Assembly: GCF_023898315.1 (NCBI RefSeq)
Contig: NC_064617.1
Location: forward strand, 713,393,202-713,457,201
Direction of reading: 5' to 3'
DNA from: Schistocerca nitens
Taxonomy: Eukaryota; Arthropoda; Insecta; Orthoptera; Acrididae
DNA length: 64,000 bases
The notes below the pieces were generated by a model. The model was not told where the DNA came from and did no database searches. It saw only the letters and a program-made list of their open reading frames with translations. A program made the translations under genes and the position numbers. Of the stretch, positions 31,822 to 40,544 are shown piece by piece (position 1 is the stretch's first letter; each line of letters starts with the position of its first letter).

Positions 31822-33180
31822 CACTGTTCAGAGAGAACAGTGTGGCCACTGACCTACTGTTGATATAACCTAGTCGAGGCGATAGCAGCGTCATCTGGCG
31901 AAGAATGACTGCCATGCGAAGTGCATGCAGCGTGCTGTCTGTGTGTAGCATGGGGAAGGCGCTCTATCTATCTTAGTTTGGTTCAAATGGCTCTAGGCAC
32001 TATGAGACTTAACATCTGAGGTCGTCAGTCCCCTAGACTTAGAACTACTTAAACCTAACTAACCTAAGGATATCACACACATCCATGCCCCAGGTAGGAT
32101 TCGAACCTGCGACTGTGGCAGAAGCACAGTTCCGGACTGTAGCACCTAGAACTGCTCGGCCACAATGGCCAGTTATCTAAGTTTGATCGAAGGCAGATTG
32201 TGAGGGCCCGGAGGCTTGGCATGAGCATTTCTGAAACTGGGCAAATTACTGGATGTCGAGAGTGTTGTGGTGATTGCCTTCAACACAAGGTGAAACCACG
32301 TTCAGATGTTGTGGGGTTGGGCGGCCACTGCTTATTACAGATATTGGTTGTCACAGGATGGGTAGACTGGTAAAACAGGACTGGCAGCGAGCTATGGCGG
32401 AACTAACATCAGACTTTAATGCTGTGTAGAGTACAAGTATGTCTGAACACAAAGGTCCTCCGCAGCTGACGATCCATGCATTAATGCCACGATATCGGCA
32501 ACCACGACTGAAATGGGCAAGTGACCGTCGGCGCTGGACGTTGGCGCAGTGGAGAGCGTTGCATGGTCTGATGAATCCCGATACCTCGTTCATCATGTCA
32601 GTGGGAGGTCTTGAATCCGTCGTCTTGCAGGGGAACAGTTCTTTGACGTCTGTACTGTGGGACGGAGACAAGCTGGCGACGGCTCCAGTATGTTCTGGGG
32701 AACATTCACATAGGCATCCAGTAGCCCAGTGGAGCTCGAGCAAGGTCCCATGACGGCTAAGAAGTATCGTACTCTGGTTGCAGACCATGAACTACCCCTC
32801 ATGGCGATCATGTTTCCTGATGGCAGTGGCATTTTTCAACAAGATGGTGTGCAAGTCATAAGGCCAAGTATGTGATGGAGTGGTTCGAGGAAAACAATGT
32901 CGAGTTACAATTTACGTGCTTGCTTCCAAACTCGGCAGATATGAACCTGATCGAACACATCTGGAATGTGACTGAACTGGCGTCAGAGCTTATCGGCCCC
33001 CTCCCCAGAATTTATGGGAATTAGGTGATTTGTGTGTGCAGATGTGGTGCAAACTCCCTCCAACGACCTACCAAGGCCTCATTGCTTTCATGCCACGATG
33101 TGACGCCGCTGCTATCCGTGCCAGGGTTGGACACACTGGCTATTAGGTAGGAGGTCATAATGCTCTGGCTGATCAGTCAA
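31822..33180 (+). mobile_element. Tc1-like transposon relic with a SINE inside
   Basis: The left end after TATA reads CACTGTTCAGAGAGAACAGT; the right end reverse-complements to TTGACTGATCAGCCAGAGCA, an imperfect terminal inverted repeat, also next to TATA. The coding sequence is pseudogenic: FDRRQIVRARRLGMSISETG (HTH region, at about 32188) resumes right after the SINE; near 32845 FQQDG marks the second catalytic aspartate block; near 32940 a degraded NPIEH-like block (NLIEHIWN). Many frameshifts. Confidence 0.78.
31981..32174 (-). mobile_element. tRNA-derived SINE, family 1, head type a
   Basis: Target-site duplication ATCTTAGTTTG (31970-31980) and ATCTAAGTTTG (32175-32185), one mismatch. 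B box GGTTCGAATCCTACC on the minus strand. More diverged from the other copies, so older. Interrupts the Tc1-like relic just before its transposase HTH. Confidence 0.9.
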
Positions 33181-34530
33181 TATACAAGCTATCATTCTTT
33201 GTGTACTGCACGATCGAAGGAAGCAGGAAGAAAATTGAGTATACGGTATGGTGGAAGGTTTTCCCTGGCACATATTTAGTAGTTGCAGAATACAGAAGGA
33301 ATGGTCAATATTCAGGGATATGACAGGCACGATCATTTGAAGCAAAGAACTCCACATGGACGTATGCCCTGTTCCCCATGGTTTCCGAGATAGAGCATGT
33401 TTATAGTGCATTGTTATTTATTTTCTGCATCATTCAGAACATCTTCAGTTTTACAGATGTACACATATATAACATTCAGTACACATTACAAGGTGTATTT
33501 TATGAAGTTCTAAGCATAATCGTCCATGTCACATTACAATTGTTGTGCAGTTCGCAATGAATGTTTGAATATCCCATTGTACTACAGTGCATTTGTGCAG
33601 TCTTGAGAGAACATCTTGTTTTGCTTGTCTGAGTGTCTCTGCATCCCCTAATGAGGGCAGCAGCATCCATGATGCGACCAGGCAGTTCATCACTTGTGTT
33701 CACTTTTCGTTTGTGTACTTGACTGCGTCCAACCCCATAGGCAAAAATCTGATGGCGTAAGGTTTGGCATTCTTGGTGCCCAGTTAATTTTACTGGGGAG
33801 AAATCTCAGAGGGAGCCCCATACGGTTCAGTTTTGGGTCCACTCCTATTCCTTATAAATGTATAAATGTATTCTATCTCGGAAATCATTTGCAATAGGGC
33901 ATATGTCCAGATGAAGTTTTTGGTTCAGATTAGTGTTCCTGTCACATCCCTGAATATTGAGTATTCCTCTTCGGGCATCCTGTAAATGTAGTTTTTGATA
34001 TTACTGTCTGGTTTAAAATCCATTGTTGCCCAGAGAACTTTCAAAATGTGCATCAGAGTTAAATGAAATTCGTGTCACTGTTACAGAATATCCACAGTGA
34101 ATAGGGAAGTAAATCAGTTAATATTTATTGTTAAGTATCATTGTCTTAATGACATTATCTAACATGAAATGCGATTAATGGCGGTTGGGTTCTCGCAGCA
34201 GCTTCATTATAAAGGTTTTCCGGTGGCAGGATGCTGAACTCTGGTGTTCTTTGCCCCACTACAGTTGGATTTCTAAGAGTCTGCGAGCGTGAGGAAGAAA
34301 AATTACCCAGGAAATTCAGTGTGACATTGCCTTTTGCTACAAAACGTAGAATGTAAGTATTTTGGTATCGTAGAATGTAGCACAATAGGGCTTACAGTCT
34401 ATGGATTCACTATGCGAAGACTGAAAGTCAGCAGTGGGAACAACAACGTCGTTCTTGTAATGAGAAAAGAAAAAAAATCTGTGTTAGCAAAAAATTTGCC
34501 AGTTAAGTTTGTAAACACGTAAGTATATGT
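33181..34530. other. Unassigned region with an inverted repeat pair and a trace of RT
   Basis: About 33287-33412 matches the reverse complement of about 33866-33970 (shared CAATATTCAGGGATRTGACA and ATGATTTCCGAGATAGA-like wording). Between them, at 33812-33870, one frame reads GSVLGPLLFLI, a crumb of a Jockey-type RT. The rest to 34530 shows nothing recognisable. Confidence 0.55.
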
Positions 34531-34532
34531 AC

Positions 34533-34700
34533 AGTGGAATCTTGTTTATCTGGCACTCATTAATTTGGATCTCCGGGTTAGCCGGATCATTTTCCTTTTT
34601 TAAAAAAATTGTTGTATACTATTTCTCGTTTACGGAGGATCCCAACAGCCACCGCCTGAGTGCCAAGTCTGGGCATATAATAATCCGGAATTAACAGCAT
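34533..34700 (+). repeat. pogo/Tigger-like terminal sequence
   Basis: CAGTGGAATCTTGTTTATCT followed by GGCACTCATT and GGTTAGCCGGATC resembles the ends of pogo/Tigger-type DNA transposons, which start CAGT(G/C)GAA..TTG.TTATC.GG. It is preceded by TA. No partner end found nearby. A pogo-like C-terminal coding fragment occurs at 43187. Confidence 0.45.
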
Positions 34701-34839
34701 CAGCAATCGATGACTACATCCATTACATTTAAATTCAGATTACCGCCAAACTTTAGTTGAACAGTATAGCCTCATTTATTGCAAGTCGAACTTGACATCA
34801 AAGAAAACTAGATTGGTAGTGTTCATGGTTAAAAATTTA

Positions 34840-35000
34840 GGTGCTAAGGCACCCATACCTATGGGCAAGTGGGGGTCAACCCTCCCTCCCCAGGGGCCGT
34901 CCCCCCTTCCCGCGGGCCGCCCCTTTCTCTAGGGGCAGCCCCTCTTCCGCACTAACTCTTCGGGAAAGGAAAAAATATAGCATATTCCAAAGATCGAATG
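34840..35000. other. GC-rich low-complexity patch
   Basis: CCTCCCTCCCCAGGGGCCGT and similar runs stand out from the AT-rich surroundings. The ORF here is proline/arginine low-complexity and not supported as a gene. Confidence 0.5.
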
Positions 35001-35002
35001 CA

Positions 35003-35653
35003 CGAACTACTGTGTACATTAATAGATCAAGATAACAAAATACACGATCTTCTCTATGACGCTGATTACGCTGCTGATGTTTTCAAATGTGATGAATAAA
35101 TAGTCGCAGACAAGAGCGCTCTTGTACGCATGTCACGGGAAATAGAGGGGGCAACTTACGAATTCCATGGCTCACACTACCATCAGTGATAAACAACCTG
35201 CTACGACCGTCACTTCAGTTGTTCCAATAATGGCTCTGAGCACTATGGGACTCAACATCTTAGGTCATAAGTCCCCTAGAACTTAGAACTACTTAAACCT
35301 AACTAACCTAAGGACATCACACACACCCATGCCCGAGGCAGGATTTGAACCTGCGACCGTAGCAGTCCCGCGGTTCCGGACTGCAGCGCCAGAACCGCTA
35401 GACCACCGCGGCCGCCTGTTCCAATACCTAATATCGGATTGCCCACTATAAAACACAAGACGTTTTTTGAAAATGTTAAGAGCCAGGCTCGTTTATGGGG
35501 AACAATTCCAGATATCGTTGATCAAGATATCCATAATTCATAAACACATATTTTTACGTGGCTGCTTAGAAGGGGAACCAAAGTATTTAGTTGATAGTAT
35601 TGCTATGATCTCTGACACATACGAAGAAACCAAAGAGAATCCTCACAGCATGC
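35003..35653 (+). pseudogene. BEL/Pao retrotransposon, gag fragment
   Basis: After the SINE (35230-35417) the plus strand reads, in shifting frames, ARLWGTIPDIVDQDIHNS and HIFLRGCLEGEPKYLVDSIA with YEETKENP, the pattern of the BEL/Pao gag domain that precedes pol. The less clear upstream part (35003-35220) appears to belong to the same gene. The fragment is cut at 35653 by RTE copy B. BEL pol sequence in the same orientation appears at 40545 on the other side of the nest, so I treat both as one element. Confidence 0.65.
35230..35417 (-). mobile_element. tRNA-derived SINE, family 1, head type a
   Basis: Perfect 9-bp target-site duplication GTTCCAATA (35221-35229 and 35418-35426). Head and body as in the other minus-strand family-1 copies. 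Lies inside the BEL gag fragment. Confidence 0.93.
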
Positions 35654-37442
35654 TGTGTTGTTGTGGTCTTCAGTCCAGAGACTGGTTTGATGTAGCTCTC
35701 AGTGCTACTCTATCCTGTGCAAGCCTCTTTATCTCCGAATAACTACTGCAACCTACATCCTTCTGAATCCGCTTAGTGTAGTCATCTCTTGGTCTACGAT
35801 TTTTATCCTCCACACTTCCCTCCAATACTAAATTGGTGATCCCTTGATGCCTCAGGACGTGTCCTACCAATCGATCCCTTCATCTAGTCAAGTTATGCCA
35901 CAGATTCCTCTTCCCCCCAATTCTAATCAGTACCTCCCCATTAGTTACGTGATTTACCCATCTAATCGCCAGCATTCTTCTGTAGCACGACATTTCGAAA
36001 GCTTCTATACTCTTCTTGTCTAAACTAGTTATCGTCCATGTTTCACTTCCATACACGGCTAGCCCACACAAATATTCTCAGAAAAGACTTCCTGACACTT
36101 AAATCTATACTCGATGTTAACAACTTTCTCTTCTTCAGAAACGCTTTCCTTGCCACAGCCAGTCTGCATTTTATATCCTACCTACTTAGTCCATAATCAG
36201 TTATTTTGCTTCCCAAATAGCAAAACTCATGCACTACATTAAGTGCATCATTTCCTAATCTAAGTCCCCCAGCATCACCTGATTTAATTCGACTACATTC
36301 CATTATCCTCGTTTTGTCTTTGTTGGTGGTCGTCTTTCAAGACACTGTGCATTCCGTTCAGCTGCTCTTCCAGGTCATTTGCTGTCTCTGACATAATTGC
36401 AATGTCATTGGCGAACCTCACAGTTTTTATTTCTTCTCTATGGATGTTAATTCCTACTCCAAATTTTCCTTTTGTTTCCTTTACTGCTTACTCAATATAC
36501 AGATTGAATAACATCAGGGATAAGCAACAATCCTGTCTCACTCCATTCTCAGCCACTGCTCCCCTTTCGTGCCCATCAACTATTATAACTGCCATCTGGT
36601 TTCTCTACAAATTTTAAATAGCTTTTCGATCCCTGTATTTTACCCCTGCTACCTTCAGAATTTGAAAGCGAGTATTCTAGTCAATATTTTCAAAAGCTTT
36701 CTCTAATTCTTCAAATGCTAGAAACGTAGGTTTGACTCTCCTTTACCTAATTTCTAAGATAAGTCGTAGGGTCAGTATTGCCTCGCGCGTTCCAGCAATT
36801 CTATGGAATCCAAAATGATCTTCCCCGAGGTAGGCTTCTACCAGTTTTTCCATTCATCTGTAACAAATTCGTGTTTATATTTTGCAACCGTGACCTACTA
36901 CACTGATAGTTCGGTAATTTTCACAACTGTCAACACTTGCTTTCTTTGGGATTGGAATTATTATATTTTTCTTGAAGTCTGAGGGTGTTTCACCTATCTC
37001 ATACATCTTGCTCAAAAGACGGAAGAGTTTTGTCATGGCTGGCTCTCCCAAGGCTATCAGTAGTTCTAATGGAATGTTGTCTACTCCCGGGGCCTTGTTT
37101 CGACTTAGGTCTTACAGTGCTCTGTCAAATTCTTCATGCAGTATCATATCTCTCATTTCATCTTCATCTACAACCTCTTCCATTTCCATAATATTGCCCT
37201 CAAGTACGTCGCCCTTGTATAGACCCTCTACATACTCCTTCCACCTTTCTGCTTTCCCCTCTTTGCTTAGATCTGGGTTTCCATCTGAGGTCTTGATATT
37301 CATACAAGTGGTTCTCCTTTCTCCAAAGGTCTCTTTAATTTTCCTGTAGGCGGTATCTATCTTACCCTAGTGATACATGCTTCTACATTTATGAAGTCTT
37401 CACGGGTTGTCAGCCGAGTAGCATCGTCGTCTGGTAGCAACG

Positions 37443-37473
37443 TTTCGATGAAATGCATCTCCATCATCTTCAG
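37443..37473 (-). ncRNA. Hammerhead-like core motif in the 3' region of the PLE
   Basis: On the minus strand: CTGAAGA, one extra T, stem GATG/CATC (extendable through two G-T pairs to about 7 bp), GAAA. It lies about 300 bp downstream of the GIY-YIG coding end in a genuine PLE, which links the motif in the palindromes to this class. Hammerhead ribozymes have been described in Penelope-like elements. Here, too, there is an extra base before stem II and I find no clear cleavage site. Confidence 0.42.
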
Positions 37474-37590
37474 GCGAACTGTCGGGATATCGTCGGTCCC
37501 GGGCTTATATCTCTGCTGGACCGCTCTCCGCTTCCCGCGGCCGGCCAATCACGCGCCCGCGGAATCTCCCGATGCGCCTGGATCGGCAGG

Positions 37591-37618
37591 TGGTGGTGGT
37601 GGTGGGGGGGGGGGGGGT
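37591..37618. repeat. (GGT)n leading into a poly-G run
   Basis: GGTGGTGGTGGTGG then 14 G, followed shortly by a second G run; possible G-quadruplex. Lies in the PLE 3' untranslated region. The ORFs over it are artefacts. Confidence 0.85.
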
Positions 37619-37938
37619 TAGAGGGGGGGCCGTGTGTGGGGTTCGAGTCCCGGCGTCCGTCTCTGTCTCTGTCTGCTCCGTCCGCGGCCCTTGGTGGAAC
37701 GGTAGCCACTGTCGCGGTTGATTAGGTTGTCGTGTAACTGTATTTCTATGGACCCTTTGATTACTGAGTCTCAAAATTCGTTTGTCCTGCATATTTTCTT
37801 TGTGTCCTCGAAGTCGAAGGTGTGCTTCTCGTCAATACTATGTTCGGTCACAGCAGATTTGTTGGTGTGACCCAAGCGTACATGCCTAATGTGTTCACTG
37901 CGGCGCTGTGAGATGCAACGCTGCGTCTGTCCTATATA

Positions 37939-39360
37939 CACTCCTGGAAATGGAAAAAAGAACACATTGACACCGGTGTGTCAGACCCACCATACTTGCT
38001 CCGGACACTGCGAGAGGGCTGTACAAGCAATGATCACACGCACGGCACAGCGGACACACCAGGAACCGCGGTGTTGGCCGTCGAATGGCGCTAGCTGCTC
38101 AGCATTTGTGCACCGCCGCCGTCAGTGTCAGCCAGTTTGCCGTGGCATACGGAGCTCCATCGCAGTCTTTAACACTGGTAGCATGCCGCGACAGCGTGGA
38201 CGTGAACCGTATGTGCAGTTGACGGACTTTGAGCGAGGGCGTATAGTGGGCATGCGGGAGGCCGGGTGGACGTACCGCCGAATTGCTCAACACGTGGGGC
38301 GTGAGGTCTCCACAGTACATCGATGTTGTCGCCAGTGGTCGGCGGAAGGTGCACGTGCCCATCGACCTGGGACCGGACCGCAGCGACGCACGGATGCACG
38401 CCAAGACCGTAGGATCCTACACAGTGCCGTAGGGGACCGCACCGCCACTTCCCAGCAAATTAGGGACACTGTTGCTCCTGGGGTATCGGCGAGGACCATT
38501 CGCAACCGTCTCCATGAAGCTGGGCTACGGTCCCGCACACTGTTAGGCCGTCTTCCGCTCACGCCCCAACATCGTGCAGCCCGCCTCCAGTGGTGTCGCG
38601 ACAGGCGTGAATGGAGGGACGAATGGAGACGTGTCGTCTTCAGCGATGAGAGTCGCTTCTGCCTTGGTGCCAATGATGGTCGTATGCGTGTTTGGCGCCG
38701 TGCAGGTGAGCGCCACAATCAGGACTGCATACGACCGAGGCACACAGGGCCAACACCCGGCATCTTGGTGTGGGGAGCGATCTCCTACACTGGCCGTACA
38801 CCACTGGTGATCGTCGAGGGGACACTGAATAGTGCACGGTACATCCAAACCGTCATCGAACCCATCGTTCTACCATTCCTAGACCGGCAAGGGAACTTGC
38901 TGTTCCAACAGGACAATGCACGTCCGCATGTATCCCGTGCCACCCAACGTGCTCTAGAAGGTGTAAGTCAACTACCCTGGCCAGCAAGATCTCCGGATCT
39001 GTCCCCCATTGAGCATGTTTGGGACTGGATGAAGCGTCGTCTCACGCGGTCTGCACGTCCGGCACGAACGCTGGTCCAACTGAGGCGCCAGGTGGAAATG
39101 GCATGGCAAGCCGTTCCACAGGACTACATCCAGCATCTCTACGATCGTCTCCATGGGAGAATAGCAGCCTGCATTGCTGCGAAAGGTGGATATACACTGT
39201 ACTAGTGCCGACATTGTGCATGCTCTGTTGCCTGTGTCTATGTGCCTGTGGTTCTGTCAGTGTGATCATGTGATGTATCTGACCCCAGGAATGTGTCAAT
39301 AAAGTTTCTCCTTCCTGGGACAATGAATTCACGGTGTTCTTATTTCAATTTCCAGTAGTG
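37939..39360 (+). mobile_element. Intact Tc1-like DNA transposon
   Basis: 1422 bp, flanked by TA on each side (37937-37938, 39361-39362). Terminal inverted repeats of about 27 bp: left CACTCCTGGAAATGGAAAAA, right end reverse-complementing to CACTACTGGAAATTGAAATA, then AGAACAC in both. It contains one uninterrupted transposase gene of full Tc1 length, with a polyadenylation-type AATAAAG at 39297. It interrupts the GIY-YIG domain of the PLE, so it is the youngest layer of this nest. Confidence 0.95.
38183..39205 (+). CDS. Tc1-like transposase, full length, DD32E spacing
   Basis: 340 codons from MPRQRG, the start that gives normal Tc1 length (the open frame extends upstream to 37889 but beyond the terminal repeat). 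The N-terminus has the paired helix-turn-helix DNA-binding region: DFERGRIVGMREAGWTYRRI (15-34) with STVHRCCRQWSAEG after it, then a second HTH around 85-115. The RNase H-like catalytic domain has D155 (VFSDESRF), D244 (FQQDNARPH) and E277 (SPDLSPIEHVWD). I count 32 residues between D244 and E277, against 34 in standard Tc1. All three acidic residues are present, with no stop or frameshift, so the protein may be active. It would cut at the terminal repeats and insert into TA. Not a host gene. Confidence 0.93.
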   Translation: MPRQRGREPYVQLTDFERGRIVGMREAGWTYRRIAQHVGREVSTVHRCCRQWSAEGARAHRPGTGPQRRTDARQDRRILHSAVGDRTATSQQIRDTVAPGVSARTIRNRLHEAGLRSRTLLGRLPLTPQHRAARLQWCRDRREWRDEWRRVVFSDESRFCLGANDGRMRVWRRAGERHNQDCIRPRHTGPTPGILVWGAISYTGRTPLVIVEGTLNSARYIQTVIEPIVLPFLDRQGNLLFQQDNARPHVSRATQRALEGVSQLPWPARSPDLSPIEHVWDWMKRRLTRSARPARTLVQLRRQVEMAWQAVPQDYIQHLYDRLHGRIAACIAAKGGYTLY

Positions 39361-40009
39361 TATATTGCATCCCACATTGGCATCCGATCTTGTACACACC
39401 TGGTGCCGTCAGACCTAGTGGATCCTTGGTTGAACCGGGAAGGTGTTTGATTTTTCCTGCTGCGCGGAAAACGGTCTTCACTTTACGTTTCTTGAGAATT
39501 CTCGCGATCTTGGACGTGGGAGGACCCGCTTATGGCAAGAATGCACACCCCATTGTTTGTCACTGTACCCATTTTTCTTGAAGGTGTCCTTTAAGTATTG
39601 CAATTCTCCTGGCCCTGTGCACTAAGGTGTTGAGTACAGCATTGCGTTGCGCAGGGTGGTGGCAGCTATTGGCGTTAAGACAGAGGTCCGTGTGTGTTTT
39701 CTTTATGTACACTGCGTGTCCCAGTGTGCCGTCCATGTTTCTTGTGATCAGCATATTCAGAAAGGGTAAGCTTCTGTTCTCTTCTATCTCCACCATAAAT
39801 CTCTGTCTTACCATTACATAATCTATCTGAAACCTTCCAGTGTCTCTAGATTTCTTCCCCGTATACACTATTCTTTCATGATTCTTAAACCAAGAGTTAG
39901 CTATGATTAAGTAATGCTCTGTGCAATATTCTACCAGGCAGCTTCCTCTTTCATTCCTTACCCCCAGTCCATATTCACCTATTACTTTTCCTTCTTTTCC
40001 TTTTCCTAC

Positions 40010-40218
40010 CGCCCGCATCTCGTGGTCGTGCGGTAGCGTTCTCGCTTCCCACGCCCGGGTTCCCGGGTTCGATTCCCGGCGGGGTCAGGGATTTTCTCTG
40101 CCTCGTGATGGCTGGGTGTTGTGTGCTGTCCTTAGGTTAGTTAGGTTTAAGTAGTTCTAAGTTCTAGGGGACTTATGACCACAGCAGTTGAGTCCCATAG
40201 TGCTCAGAGCCATTTGAA
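40010..40218 (+). mobile_element. tRNA-derived SINE, family 1, head type b
   Basis: Perfect 11-bp target-site duplication CCTTTTCCTAC (39999-40009 and 40219-40229). Same head as the copy at 29432 (TCGTGGTCGTGCGGTAGCGT, GGTTCGATTCCCGGC) and the same body as the minus-strand copies. Inserted in the endonuclease part of RTE copy B. Confidence 0.94.
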
Positions 40219-40544
40219 CCTTTTCCTACAAAAGTATTCCAGTCCCCCATGACTACTAAACTTTCGTCTCCCTTACCTATCTGAATAATTTCTTTTATCG
40301 CGTCATACTTTTCTTCAATCTCTTCATCATCTGCGGAGATAGTTAGGATATAAACTTGTACTACTGTGGTAGGCGTGGGCTTCGTGTCTATCTTGGCCAC
40401 AATAATGCGTTCTCTATGCCGTTTGTAGTAGCTTACCCGCACTCCTATTTTTTTATTCGTTATGAAACGTACTCCTGCATTACTCCTATCTGATTTTGTA
40501 TTTATAACCCTGTTTTCACGTGACCAGAAATATCAGTATTTCTA

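Larger units (their letters stand above)
37389..39797 (-). mobile_element. Penelope-like retroelement, 5'-truncated, with a Tc1 element inside
   Basis: Minus-strand PLE. The right part (39797-39363) encodes the end of the RT: ENRSLPFLNMLITRN, DGTLGHAVYIKKTHTDLCLN and HHPAQRNAVLNTLVHRARR, then KTVFRAAGKIKHLPGSTKDP and PGVYKIGCQCG. The left part (37937 down to about 37740) encodes the GIY-YIG endonuclease: VYIGQTQRCISQRRSEH, KSAVTEHSIDEKHTFDFED. The Tc1 transposon sits exactly between them, inside the GIY-YIG domain. The RT core is absent (5' truncation). Downstream of the gene is GC-rich non-coding sequence with a stem-loop motif (37443-37473). Integrated within RTE copy B. Confidence 0.88.
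35654..40528 (-). mobile_element. RTE-clade LINE, copy B, interrupted by a PLE and a SINE
   Basis: 3' segment 35654-37388 (from the (CAA)n-type end through the RT) and 5' segment 39798-40528 (endonuclease) belong to one minus-strand element. Against intact copy C, about 470 bp of endonuclease/linker sequence (equivalent to about 58495-58965) is missing at the junction where the PLE sits. The endonuclease segment itself is split by a SINE (40010-40218). Decayed, with fragmented frames (35670-36071, 37112-37303, 39850-40018, 40223-40442). The right end stops inside the endonuclease, so the copy is 5'-truncated. Confidence 0.85.

Noticed and set aside
38099..39332. Several long antisense ORFs opposite the Tc1 transposase
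   Set aside because: Shadows of a GC-rich intact gene; no recognisable domains and no continuity beyond the transposase.
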